A stretch of DNA of 64,000 nucleotides from Prado023 sp963753075. GTDB taxonomy: Bacteria > Actinomycetota > Actinomycetes > S36-B12 > CAIYMF01. The notes under the pieces were generated by a model. That model saw only the letters and a list, made by a program, of their open reading frames with translations, made no database searches and was not told where the DNA came from. Each line of letters opens with the position of its first letter. The first letter of the stretch is position 1. Positions 18,696 through 28,600 of this stretch are shown here, piece by piece. The stretch is taken from assembly GCA_963753075.1 (NCBI GenBank), contig CAVWAR010000012.1, positions 1-64,000 of the forward strand, written 5' to 3'. The position numbers and the translations under genes are program-made.

Positions 18696-20102
18696 ATGGG
18701 AGACGGAAGCTCGGGCAGCGATGAGCGCACGGCACGCCATCGGGTGGTGGTGATCGGATCGGGTTTCGGCGGGCTCTTCGGCGCGCAGGCGCTCAAGCGC
18801 ACCGACTGTGACGTGACCCTGATCTCGCGCACGACCAACCACCTGTTCCAGCCGCTGCTGTACCAGGTAGCCACCGGGATCCTGTCGATGGGCGAGATCG
18901 CTCCCGCGACCCGCGAGATCCTCAAGCACCAGGCCAATGCCGACGTGCTGCTCGGCGAGGTCACCGACATCGACCTGGAGGCCGGGACCGTCACCTCGCA
19001 GGCTGCGCCAGGACCGCTGGTGACCCGCTACGACAGCCTCATCGTGGCCGCAGGCGCCGGACAGTCCTACTTCGGCAACGACCAGTTCGCCGAGTTCGCG
19101 CCAGGCATGAAGTCCATCGATGACGCCCTGGAGCTCCGTGGCCGGATCTTCGGCTCCTTCGAGCTCGCTGAGCGGGCCTCGGACCCCGCCGATGTCCGGC
19201 GCTTCCTGACGTTCGTCGTCGTCGGGGCCGGCCCGACCGGCGTCGAGATGGCCGGCCAGATCGCCGAGCTGTGCTACCGGGCCCTGAAGAAGGACTTCCG
19301 GCACATCGACACAACGTCTGCGCGGATCGTGCTGCTGGACGCTGCCCCAGCGGTGCTCGCCCCGTTCGGGGAGAAGCTCTCCCAGGACGCCGAGAAGATC
19401 CTCACCGGAGCTGGGGTCGAGGTGATCCTCGGAGCCAAGGTCGTCGGTGTCGACGCCGATGGCGTCACCTACGAGACCGCCGAGGGCGAGCAGACCCATA
19501 TCCCAGCGGCCTGCAAGGTATGGGCGGCTGGCGTCGCTGCGTCGCCGCTGGGGGCACTGCTGGCCGAACGCTCCGGGGCCGAGGTGGACCGGGCCGGCCG
19601 GGTCCTGGTCGAGCCCGACCTGACGCTCCCGGGGCACCCGGACGTGTTCGTCGTCGGCGACATGATGGCCCTGGACAACCTGCCCGGGGTGGCCCAGGTC
19701 GCGATCCAGGGCGGCCGGCACGCAGCGGCGACGATCCGCTCCCGGATCGACGGCAAGCCCGCCCCCGGGAACTTCGAGTACCACGACAAGGGCAGCATGG
19801 CGACCATCACCCGCTTCAAGGCGGTGGCCAGCGTCGGGAGGATACGAACGGCCGGCTTCATCGCCTGGGTGATGTGGCTCATCGTGCACCTGATGTACAT
19901 CGTGGGCTTCAAGAGCCGGCTGACCACGCTGATCAACTGGTCGGTGAGCTTCCTCGGCCGGGACCGCTCCGAGCGGACGACGAGCGCCCAACAGGTCGTG
20001 GCCCGAAACCGCCTGCGTCGGGACTCCGGCGACCAGCCGATCTGGCCCGGGGCCGTGGGCGAGGGAGTCAGCTCCGCCTCCGGGGGCTCCCCGCCAGAGT
20101 GA
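18696..20102 (+). CDS. ndh: Type II NADH dehydrogenase (NDH-2)
   Basis: NDH-2 is a single-subunit, non-proton-pumping NADH:quinone oxidoreductase attached to the inner face of the membrane. The 468-residue length matches mycobacterial Ndh. The FAD-binding Rossmann motif VVVIGSGFGGLFGAQAL is near residues 17-33. NHLFQPLLYQVATGILS is the hallmark quinone-site segment of the family. The NADH-binding motif FVVVGAGPTGVEMAGQIAEL lies near 172-191, and VFVVGDMM near 316-323 contacts FAD. The C-terminal hydrophobic helix around AWVMWLIVHLMYIVGF anchors the enzyme to the membrane. The gene stands alone; 91 bp separate it from the SulP gene. Confidence 0.88.
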   Translation: MGDGSSGSDERTARHRVVVIGSGFGGLFGAQALKRTDCDVTLISRTTNHLFQPLLYQVATGILSMGEIAPATREILKHQANADVLLGEVTDIDLEAGTVTSQAAPGPLVTRYDSLIVAAGAGQSYFGNDQFAEFAPGMKSIDDALELRGRIFGSFELAERASDPADVRRFLTFVVVGAGPTGVEMAGQIAELCYRALKKDFRHIDTTSARIVLLDAAPAVLAPFGEKLSQDAEKILTGAGVEVILGAKVVGVDADGVTYETAEGEQTHIPAACKVWAAGVAASPLGALLAERSGAEVDRAGRVLVEPDLTLPGHPDVFVVGDMMALDNLPGVAQVAIQGGRHAAATIRSRIDGKPAPGNFEYHDKGSMATITRFKAVASVGRIRTAGFIAWVMWLIVHLMYIVGFKSRLTTLINWSVSFLGRDRSERTTSAQQVVARNRLRRDSGDQPIWPGAVGEGVSSASGGSPPE

Positions 20103-20193
20103 ACGGCACATGAATGGAACATGTCGGGAATCTGTTCCACGGGTTGCGGCTCACCTGACATAGAGCCGCCGGCGGGTCTAGCCTTCGACCGAC

Positions 20194-22113
20194 ATGGCCA
20201 CCCGAGTCCAGAAGCCGGCAAACCTCGGCGAGCAGCCCCGGGACTGGTTCCCAGCCCGCCGTTGGATGCGCACATACCAGCGCAAGTGGCTCAAGGGAGA
20301 CCTGATCGCCGGGTCGGTCGTGGCCGCCCTGGCCATCCCGCAGTCCCTGGGCTACGCGACGATCGCCGGGCTGCCGGTGCAGGTGGGGCTGTACTCCCTG
20401 CCGACCGTGCTGATCTGCTACGCGCTGCTGGGCAGCTCGCGGATGCTCATCGTCGGACCCGTGTCCACCGTGGCCCTGCTCACCGGCTCGCTCATCGCAG
20501 GCTTCCAGCCCGAGAGCCAGGCGGAGGCGGTCGCCCTTGCGGCCGGGATGGCAATCACCGCGGGCCTGATCCTCATGGTGGCCAGCGTGCTGCACATCGG
20601 CTGGGTGGCGGAGTTCCTCTCCAAGCCGATCGTCACCGGATTCGTCCTGGGCCTGACCATCCTGGTCATCGTGGGCGAGCTGCCCAACATCCTGGGCATC
20701 CCGGTCCCGCCGGGGGATGTGGCTCAGCGCATCCAGGACCTCGTCACCGGTCTCGGCGAGATCAACCGCGAGACGGCCATCGTGGGTGCGGTCTCACTCG
20801 GCCTCATGTTCGGCGGCACGAAGCTTGTGCCGAGGATCCCATGGGCGCTTGTGACGCTGCTCGTCGGCCTGGTTGCCTCCAACCTCCTCGACCTGGCCAC
20901 CGACGGGGTGGCCGTCGTCGGCGAGGTCCCACAGGGCCTGCCCACTCCGGCGCTGCCCGGAATCCCGTTGTCCGAGTGGGGGCAGGTTGTCGTCGCCGGT
21001 GCCGCCGTGGCGTTCGTCGGGCTGGCTGAGGGCCTGAGCGCGGCCCGGCTCTACGCCACCGAGGACACGCGGGTGGACGCCAGCCAGGAGCTGCTGTCGG
21101 TCGGTGTGGCCAACGTCAGCTCCGGGATCGTTGGAGGTTTCGGGGTCGCGGGCAGCCTGTCCAAGACAGCCACCGCTGATCGAGCAGGCGGGCGGTCGCA
21201 GGTGACCGGGCTGACCACGGCGGTGCTGGCCCTGGCGACGATCATGTTCCTTGCGCCGCTCCTGTCGGCGCTCCCGAAGGCCACGCTGTCCGCGATCGTC
21301 ATCCACGCCGTGTGGGGTCTGCTCGACTTCAAGTCGATGCGCCGGTACGCGGGCCTGCGGCGCAACGACATCATGGCGGCCAGCGCTGCAGCCATCGGTG
21401 TGCTCGTCTTCGGTCCGCTGCAGGGCCTGCTGCTGGCCATCGCCCTGTCGGTGTTCGGCCTGGTCTACCGATCCAGCCGGGTGGACGTCGAGGTCATGGG
21501 CAAGGTGCCCGGCGAGAAGGCTGCGTGGGGCGGGATGCGCAACCATCCCGAGCGTCGTCCGGTGGAGGGGATCCTCGTCCTGCGTGTGGACGTGCCCCTG
21601 TTCTGGGTCAACTCCGCGTCGGTCAAGGACGCGATCCTCGCGCGTGTCGATGGTGTCAAGAAGTTCTCGGACCAGGCGATCCTGGCGGTTGTCCTCGACA
21701 TCGAGGGGACCAACCAGATCGACACGACGACGGTCGACATGCTCGATTCACTGCTGGCGGCCCTTCGTGAGCGGTGCATCGATCTCTATCTGGTCCGGGT
21801 CATGTACCCAGTCCGAATCGTCCTGCGGCGCGCGGGCTTCGTGGCCAAGATCGGCGAGGACCACATGTGGCACTCGATCAGCCAGGGCACTCGCGAGGCG
21901 CGGATCCACTACGGGCTCAAGAACGGGGTCGTGGATGCTGCCGGTGGGTACGACAGCGCGGCCGAGGAGCACGAGGAGCGGATCGTTCCGAGGTACTTCG
22001 CCGACTCGCAGGAGGAGTCTGAGGAAGCGGACCCAGCCCCAGACCCGAAGCCGGAAGGAATGCCGGGCACTGACGCGGAACCGGGACGGGAGCCGGGCAC
22101 CGGCGGCGGCTGA
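20194..22113 (+). CDS. SulP-family inorganic anion transporter with STAS domain
   Basis: This is an intact 639-residue SulP permease (sulfate or bicarbonate class). It has a transmembrane core of 10-14 helices (residues about 38-435), including the signature PQSLGYATIAGLPVQVGLYS near 60 and the LGGxxxxGSxSKTA-like segment VGGFGVAGSLSKTATADRAG near 315. A cytoplasmic STAS domain follows (about 455-570, PVEGILVLRVDVPLFWVNS; ILAVVLDIEGTNQID). The last 40 residues are an acidic Pro/Glu tail. TAGCCT at 20179-20184 lies 9 nt upstream of ATG. The ion cannot be predicted. It is the intact paralogue of the remnant at 12137-13277, which may explain why that copy could be lost. Confidence 0.85.
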   Translation: MATRVQKPANLGEQPRDWFPARRWMRTYQRKWLKGDLIAGSVVAALAIPQSLGYATIAGLPVQVGLYSLPTVLICYALLGSSRMLIVGPVSTVALLTGSLIAGFQPESQAEAVALAAGMAITAGLILMVASVLHIGWVAEFLSKPIVTGFVLGLTILVIVGELPNILGIPVPPGDVAQRIQDLVTGLGEINRETAIVGAVSLGLMFGGTKLVPRIPWALVTLLVGLVASNLLDLATDGVAVVGEVPQGLPTPALPGIPLSEWGQVVVAGAAVAFVGLAEGLSAARLYATEDTRVDASQELLSVGVANVSSGIVGGFGVAGSLSKTATADRAGGRSQVTGLTTAVLALATIMFLAPLLSALPKATLSAIVIHAVWGLLDFKSMRRYAGLRRNDIMAASAAAIGVLVFGPLQGLLLAIALSVFGLVYRSSRVDVEVMGKVPGEKAAWGGMRNHPERRPVEGILVLRVDVPLFWVNSASVKDAILARVDGVKKFSDQAILAVVLDIEGTNQIDTTTVDMLDSLLAALRERCIDLYLVRVMYPVRIVLRRAGFVAKIGEDHMWHSISQGTREARIHYGLKNGVVDAAGGYDSAAEEHEERIVPRYFADSQEESEEADPAPDPKPEGMPGTDAEPGREPGTGGG

Positions 22114-22225
22114 TTGGGTGCAACGCGGGCAGTCGTGCGCCGATTGCCCACGCGTCCCAGGAGGTCGCCGCGGCCACGGCGCGGGCCGACGATCGAGACG
22201 AATGCCCTGGAGCGCGCCCGCGGCC

Positions 22226-23134
22226 CTACCCCGTTGCTGCCAGGGCCTGTTGGCCCAGGGCGACGCAGCCGGCGACTCCCGCTCGGTTGCCCAGCCCCGG
22301 TGGAACGATGAACTCGTCGATGTGCTCCAGGATCTCTGGGGCCTGCACGTACCCGTTGAGCAGCTCCACGGTCCGGGTCCGGATCCGGGGGAACAGCTGG
22401 AGCTGCTCCATGACCCCACCCCCTAGGACGATGCGCTGCGGGGACACCGTGCAGATCAGGTTGCGGCAGGTCTCGGCGAGGTACTCGGCCTCCAGGTCCC
22501 ACGCGGGGTGGTCGGGGCCGAGCTGGTTGGCCGGGAGGTTCCAGCGCTCGCCGATCGCCGGCCCGGATGCCAGGCCCTCCAGGCAGTCGCCGTGGAAGGG
22601 GCATCGTCCCGGGTAAGGGTCCCGGACCGGGTCGCGGCGCATGACGACATGGCCGGCCTCCGGGTGGATCAGGCCGTGCAGGATGCGGCCGTCGACGATG
22701 ATCCCGCCGCCGATACCGGTGCCGATCGTCAGGTAGACCAACGAGTCAACATCCTGGGCCGCTCCCCACAGGTGCTCACCGAGGGCTGCACCGTTCACGT
22801 CGGTGTCGAAGCCGATCGGCACGTCGAAGGCCTCCCGGAGGGGGCCGACGACGTCGGTGTCGGTCCAGCCCGGCTTCGGGGTCTTGGTCACCCACCCGTA
22901 GGTCGGGGATGCCGGGTTCGGGTCGCAGGGGCCGAAGGTGCCGTACCCGATCGCCGCGATCTGCTCACCATGGTCGACCTGCCAGCGGGTGAAGTACTCG
23001 ATCACCGCGGGCAGGACCTCGTCGGGGCTGCTGGTGGGGAACCGGACCTCTTCGTGCAGGTCGTCGGGACCCGTGCCAACGGCGCAGACCATCTTGGTCC
23101 CGCCTGCCTCGACAGCTCCGATCAGTGGCGTCAT
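22226..23134 (-). CDS. ROK-family sugar kinase, probable fructokinase
   Basis: This 302-residue ROK kinase phosphorylates a hexose with ATP. MTPLIGAVEAGGTKMVCAVG is the N-terminal phosphate-binding DxGGTK-type motif in the fructokinase form (EAGGTK). IGTGIGGGIIVDGRILHGL and the zinc site HPEAGHVVMRR...CPFHGDCLEGLASGPAI follow (His and three Cys pattern near residues 155-190). These features match bacterial fructokinases more than glucokinases. The start ATG has GAAGGGA 7 nt upstream. The amylase gene on the same strand lies upstream with a 91-bp gap, so the two may be cotranscribed and act in sugar breakdown. Confidence 0.78.
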   Translation of the reverse strand: MTPLIGAVEAGGTKMVCAVGTGPDDLHEEVRFPTSSPDEVLPAVIEYFTRWQVDHGEQIAAIGYGTFGPCDPNPASPTYGWVTKTPKPGWTDTDVVGPLREAFDVPIGFDTDVNGAALGEHLWGAAQDVDSLVYLTIGTGIGGGIIVDGRILHGLIHPEAGHVVMRRDPVRDPYPGRCPFHGDCLEGLASGPAIGERWNLPANQLGPDHPAWDLEAEYLAETCRNLICTVSPQRIVLGGGVMEQLQLFPRIRTRTVELLNGYVQAPEILEHIDEFIVPPGLGNRAGVAGCVALGQQALAATG

Positions 23135-23225
23135 GATTCGGTCCCTTCGCTCGGCCTATGGCAGCAATCCAACCGCGGCGCGGTGCGCCCGCGCGCGCTG
23201 TGCATGGAGATTCGGGTCGCGGCGA

Positions 23226-24686
23226 TCAGTCCGCCACCCAGATGGAGACCCCTCGGGCGGGGCAGCGGAACTCCGCCCGCCCGTCGGCATCGGTGCTGAT
23301 GGGGTCCGCGATGCCGCCGGCAACGTCCACGAAGATCGTCTCGGTCCGTCCGGTGGCGAAGCGTTGTGTGCCCATGGCGCCGTTGCTCATCAGGACGACC
23401 ACAACGAGGGCGTCCGTGCGGCGGACCCACCCGATCACGTTCGAATGGTCGAATGCGTCGATCTGCTCGGCGTCGCCGAGATCGCGACGCAGCCCCAAGC
23501 AGATGTCGATGAACTGACGATGAGTGGCCATCTCGACGTCGACGGGTTGCTCGCCCCAACGCTGCTCCGTGTAGGTCGCGCCGTAGTAGTCGGCCCAGAA
23601 CACGCACGGGAACCCAGCCCTGCGCAGCAGGATCAGGGCGTGGGCCAGGGGCTTGAACCACGGCTCGACCGTCGACTCCAGGGCCTGCATCGGCTGGGAG
23701 TCGTGGTTGTCGACGAACGTGACCGCCAGGTCAGGTCGGGCCTGCACCAGGGATCCGTCGAAGACGGTGCGCAGGTCGAATGAGTCGCCTGCCCGGCTGG
23801 CTCGATGGAACGTGAAGTGCATCGGGACATCGAAGAGCATCATCCGCTCGCCAGTCACCGCGAGGAACCATGTGAGAGCCCCGCGGTCGGCACTCCAGTA
23901 CTCGGCGACAACAGGAACGTCGCGGTTCACATGGGCGCGCAGGGCGTCGACGTAGAGGGAGAGCGCCCACGCCGGGATGTGCTTGACGGCGTCCAGGCGC
24001 AGCCCGTCCACGGCGGTCGTGTCGAGGTACCAGGTGCCCCAGTCGATCGTCATCTGCTGGACCTCGGGGTTCGACTGGTCGACATCGCACCCCATCAGGT
24101 ACGAGTAGTTCCCGAACTCATCGGCCACGTGCGCGTCGAACCACTTGCCCTCGAACAGGTAGACCGTGTCCCACTGCTCCGGGCGCAGCGCGTCGAAGTC
24201 GACGGCGTCGAAGTGCCGATGGTCCAGGGTCCTCGGGTCATAGGCGCCGCCACGTCCGGCGAAGTCGAAGCGGGTCCATACCTCCACCTCGCGGGTTGGT
24301 CCGGAGGGCTGGCTGCGGTCCAGTGTCGAGTGCGGGGTCGCGCGGATCCGCTCCGGGGAGTCCCCACCGAGCCTGTGGTTCCAGACCACGTCGCCGTACA
24401 CAGCCAGACCTGCGCCCTGCAGCGCCCGGATCGCAGCCAGGTACTCGTCCTTCGTCCCGTACTTGGTCGGGATCGTCCCCTTCTGGTCGAACTCCCCGAG
24501 GTCGTACATGTCGTATGTGCCGTAGCCCACGTCGTACCCGCCCACGTGGCCCTTGTAGGCCGGGGGCAGCCAGACCGTGGTGAAGCCTGCACGGGCCAGG
24601 TCCTGTGACGCCAGCGCCAGCTCGCGCCAGAGGGTGCCACCGGCGGGCAGGTACCAGTGGAAGGCCTGGAACATCACACCGGTCAT
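23226..24686 (-). CDS. Cytoplasmic GH13 alpha-amylase
   Basis: This 486-residue glycoside hydrolase of family 13 resembles the cytoplasmic alpha-amylases of subfamily GH13_5, which hydrolyse internal alpha-1,4 bonds of maltodextrins or glycogen. There is no signal peptide. MFQAFHWYLPAGG opens the barrel. The four conserved GH13 regions are visible: VYGDVVWNHR near residue 97, GLRLDAVKHI with the nucleophilic Asp near 232, VVAEYW with the acid/base Glu near 262, and FVDNHDSQP near 326. GWVRRTDALVVVVLMSNG forms the C-terminal beta domain. It is divergent from the phosphopantetheinyl transferase gene across 186 bp. Confidence 0.87.
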   Translation of the reverse strand: MTGVMFQAFHWYLPAGGTLWRELALASQDLARAGFTTVWLPPAYKGHVGGYDVGYGTYDMYDLGEFDQKGTIPTKYGTKDEYLAAIRALQGAGLAVYGDVVWNHRLGGDSPERIRATPHSTLDRSQPSGPTREVEVWTRFDFAGRGGAYDPRTLDHRHFDAVDFDALRPEQWDTVYLFEGKWFDAHVADEFGNYSYLMGCDVDQSNPEVQQMTIDWGTWYLDTTAVDGLRLDAVKHIPAWALSLYVDALRAHVNRDVPVVAEYWSADRGALTWFLAVTGERMMLFDVPMHFTFHRASRAGDSFDLRTVFDGSLVQARPDLAVTFVDNHDSQPMQALESTVEPWFKPLAHALILLRRAGFPCVFWADYYGATYTEQRWGEQPVDVEMATHRQFIDICLGLRRDLGDAEQIDAFDHSNVIGWVRRTDALVVVVLMSNGAMGTQRFATGRTETIFVDVAGGIADPISTDADGRAEFRCPARGVSIWVAD

Positions 24687-24860
24687 CGTGGCGGCCTACC
24701 GATCAGCTGGGCGCGGGGCTCATGTGGGTGGGTGCGGCGCGCGCCCGGCTACGGATCGACAGGATCGAGTGGGACGACGTCACGCTCCACCTCTCGGTGC
24801 ACTCGCAGCGACCATGCCTGATCGTCGCATCGTGCGGCTCGGAAGTCGCGGGGTGGCCAC

Positions 24861-24866
24861 TACCCT
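24861..24866 (+). promoter_or_regulatory. -10 box TACCCT of a leaderless promoter for the PPTase gene
   Basis: TACCCT lies 6 nt upstream of the ATG at 24873. No ribosome binding site precedes the start codon, which supports a leaderless transcript and fixes the start. Confidence 0.45.
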
Positions 24867-24872
24867 GAACGG

Positions 24873-25628
24873 ATGCAGTGGTTGGCGCGTGGCGAGGAGC
24901 AGGTGCCGGCCGGGCGCGAGTGGCTGGCCGACCGAGAGGCAGAGCGCGCTTCGTCGATGCGCTTCACGAAGCGCCGGACGGAGTACCTCCTGCGCCGGTA
25001 CGCCGGCAAGAGCGCGGTGGCCGCTGCAGTCGGGCTGCCCGCCGACCCGGCGAGCCTGGGCCGGATCGGCGTGCTCAACAGGATGACCGGGGCCCCGTAT
25101 GTGGAGGTCGATGGGCAGGGCCTCGGACTCGACATATCGCTGACGGACCGAGCCGGCTGGGCGGTCTGCCTGGTCGGACCGGACCTCGGCGCCGTCGGCG
25201 TCGACCTGGAGATCGTCGAGACACGCAGCGACGGCTTCGTCCGGGACTTCCTGACACCGGCCGAGCAGGGGGTTGTGGCCCGATCGATCGGGCATGACGG
25301 GCATGACGCAGCCGCGAACCTCATCTGGTCGGCCAAGGAGAGCGCGCTGAAGGTGCTGCGAACAGGGTTGCGGGCCGACACCAGGACGGTCGAGGTGGCA
25401 TTCGCCGACGAGGCTCGGATCGTCGATTCGGCGGGCGGCTGGCAACGACTCACCGTCGCATCGGGCCCGACCGTCTTCCCGGGGTGGTGGCGCCGGGACG
25501 GGGTCTTCCTGCTGACCGTCGTGGCCGCCAGTGGCCTGGCCGAACCGCCCGCGGAGCTTGCGGGTTCGGCCGACCTGGCCCACGGCCGGCCCATCCACTC
25601 CTGGGTGGACAACCCCCTGGTCGACTGA
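24873..25628 (+). CDS. 4'-phosphopantetheinyl transferase (Sfp-type)
   Basis: This 251-residue enzyme moves the phosphopantetheine arm of CoA onto carrier proteins. The metal and CoA motifs are clear: GVGVDLEIVET (Asp111, Glu113) and WSAKESALKVLRTGL (Glu156, Lys160). Their spacing is very close to that of Sfp (D107, E109, E151, K155). The usual S-H segment before it reads ISLTDRAGWAVC, so the conserved His is replaced by Asp. The C-terminal half is an extra domain ending PIHSWVDNPLVD. The gene runs head-on toward the carboxylase gene with only 13 bp between stops, so it belongs to the lipid locus by position. The likely substrate is the five-ACP megasynthase at 30566-39697. Confidence 0.87.
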   Translation: MQWLARGEEQVPAGREWLADREAERASSMRFTKRRTEYLLRRYAGKSAVAAAVGLPADPASLGRIGVLNRMTGAPYVEVDGQGLGLDISLTDRAGWAVCLVGPDLGAVGVDLEIVETRSDGFVRDFLTPAEQGVVARSIGHDGHDAAANLIWSAKESALKVLRTGLRADTRTVEVAFADEARIVDSAGGWQRLTVASGPTVFPGWWRRDGVFLLTVVAASGLAEPPAELAGSADLAHGRPIHSWVDNPLVD

Positions 25629-25641
25629 GCCCAAGACGCCG

Positions 25642-28600
25642 CTACATCCCGGCGGCCGAGGCCTCCTCGTCCTTGGCCATGCCGCGCTCGAGGGCGTCGA
25701 TGACGTAGGGGCGCAGGTCCTCCGCGGCGATGATCCGGTCGACCGAACCGGTCTTCAACGCCCGCTGGATCGTGTGCACGGAGTCGAACTCGGCCGCAGC
25801 CTCGCCCAGCTTCTCGGAGCGCACCTGCTCGGTGATCTCCGCCAGCCGGGCCCGTCGCTGGGTGGCCTCCGTCCCGCTGGTGCCCGCCAGCAGCTTCTTG
25901 GCTGCGACCACACGGGGATCGGCCTGCACGCGGGTGCGGACCTCCCGGGCGAACACGGTCGCTGCCGCCGGCGCGCCACCGATCACCGAGGCGAACGAGC
26001 CCTCGACGGCCACCACCTCCATCTGTGGGTTCAGCGCCTTGGAGAAGACCACGAACGCGCCGCCGTGGTACCTCGAGATCACGACGAACACGATGGGACC
26101 GCGGAAGTTCGTGACCGCACGGCCGATCTCGGCGCCATACTCCAGCTGCCAGTGGCGCATCGACTCCGGGGATCCGTCGAACCCGGACAGGTTCGCCAGG
26201 ACCACCAGGGGGCGGTTGCCACTGGCGGCGTTCACCGCCCGGGCGGTCTTGCGCGACGCCTGCGGGAAGAGCGTTCCGGAGGTCCAGGACGGCGGGCCGT
26301 CGGCGGGGACGAACCCACGGCGGGCGATCGGCCGGGACTCGAGGCCGAGCATGCAGACGCTGATCCCGCCGACGCGGGCATCCCAGACCACGGAGTTCTC
26401 GCCGCCGCGCCAGCGCTCCCAGCGCTCCATCGGCTCGCAGTCCTGGTCGGTCACCGCACGCATCACGGAGCGCACGTCGAACGGCTTCTTCCGCTCCGGG
26501 TTGCGCTCGGCGGAGAACACATCGCCGACCACGGTGAAGTCGCTGTCGGGCACGGGGGCGTGCGGGAAGGGCCGGACGTCGCGGTTGCCCGGGTCCGCGG
26601 TCGGAACCCGACGGGGGAACCGCTCGCCGGGCGCGACGTAGGTGTATTCGTAGTGGTGCAGCAGCAACTGGCATGCGTCGGACAGCGACGGGGCCCAGTA
26701 CTGCGCCTGGCCGTTGGGGCCCATGACCCGTTCGTAGCCACCGATCCCGAAGTTGTCGTCGGCTGAGACGCCGCCGGAGAAGTCGAGCGCCTGCTTGCCG
26801 GTGAGCACCATGGCACTGGCCGGGGTCATGATCAGGATGCCCTTGGTGTGCAGCAGCATCGTGGCCTCGGCGTTCCAGTACGGCTGACCGCCGACGTTGA
26901 TGCCGGTCACGACGATGTTGATCTCGCCGCCCTGCTGGGTGAACTCGATGATCCGGCGCAGGGTGAGTGCGATCCAGTCCATGTTCTCGGTGCCGGACTC
27001 CATGGAGATCAGCGCCCCGGAGGAGACCGCGAACCACTCGACCGGGACGCCCATGTCCGAGGCCAGCACCAGAGCCGCGTTCACGATCCGGCACTCAGGC
27101 TCCGCGAGGTTTCCCAGCCCGCGGGTCGGGTCCGAGAGCATGATCACGCGGGTCATGCCCTGCGGGTAGGCCTCGGTGTAGGTCGTGAGCAGGCCCACGA
27201 CCAGGTTGGAGGAGTTCAACCCGGGCTCCCGGCTGACGGGCACCAGCACCTCGCCGGACTCGTCGAGATCGTGCTCGACGAAGTGCGCGGGCTTGAACTT
27301 GCCCACCGTCCCCTGCTGCGGGGCGAACATCCGCAGGATCTCGAATGGGTAGGGGACGCCGAACCGCTCGGCAGTCAGCACCTTCTGCCGGTAGCGGGTC
27401 AGCGGGCGGACGGGGTCGTCGCGCTCGGGCTCCTCACTGATCGTGATGGCCCGGGTCGTGATGCCGTCGACGTTGAGGACCATCGGCTTCAGGCTGCCGT
27501 CCGCCTGCGGCATGATTGTGCGCAGGACCATGAGGTCGAGGCCCGCACCAGCCGCCAGCGGGATGAGCAGCTCAGCGAGGTCCGACCAGTGCTCCGACGG
27601 GACGGTCCACGGCGGACGGACGAACAGCGTGATCCGGTTTGCCTGGGGACGGCCCCGTTCCGGGAAGGTCGAACGGGCCCGCCGCATGGCGATGATCGCC
27701 TGCAGGCCCATCCGTTCCAGGGTGGGGTAGCCCGGGGCGCCACCGCGCGCGCCCGGCACGACGGTCATGTCGCGGACCTCGGCCATCGCGAACAGGCGAT
27801 GGTCCTTCGGGTTGTCCCGGGCAACGCCGTGGAACAGGTACACGTCCTCCATCGACGGCAGCCGGGTCAGGTCGAAGTTCTCCAACCGCCACAGCTCCAG
27901 CCGCTTGGCGAGCATCGGGTGCAGGTTCCGGTAGAAGTGGTCCTCGGCGAGCGTGCCGTCGTCGCCGGTGCGGAACGTGAAGTACTGGGTCTGGTTCTCC
28001 GGGTCCACATCGGGCGCGAGGCTCGTGACCGTCACGTCCAGGCGCCAGATCGGCCGGCCGAGGTCCCAGTCGGACACCTGCTGGGCAATAGCCGCAGACA
28101 GGTCATCCCCGTTCGGGACCGTCTGCGTGCGCCAGGTCATCAGGTCGATGACCGGTGCCCGGCTTGGATCCACGTCCGCCAGGTGGGCGGCGATCGCCGG
28201 CCCGACCTCGGCGATGTCCTCGAAGGGTGTGAACGCCAGAACGACGTGGATGGAGCGCCCCTCGTAGTCGTAGTCGGCGCAGCACAGGGAGATGTTGTTG
28301 ACCTCGACGACGCGGACGTCGCGGATCGGGCGGGTCCGGTACCAGCGCCGGGCCCGGATCTCCAGCAGCACCGACTGCAGATCAACGTCAGCGCCGGTGA
28401 GGCGTCGGCGCAGGATCAGGTCACGCATCGGCTGCGGGGCTGCGACCAGCGCCTCGATCCGATCGGCGCGCTCGGGCCGGTTCGGGTCCTCGGCGAGGGC
28501 GTCGAGGTGGGCCTCCATGAGGGCCTGGGTCTGGGCACGTCCGGCCTCGACGAGGGGTTCGTCCAGGAAGCGGAAGGCGGCATCCCGGGACAGGTCGGAG

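Noticed and set aside
18690..20111. Long minus-strand frame opposite ndh
   Set aside because: The plus-strand frame carries the complete NDH-2 motif set; the antisense frame has none.
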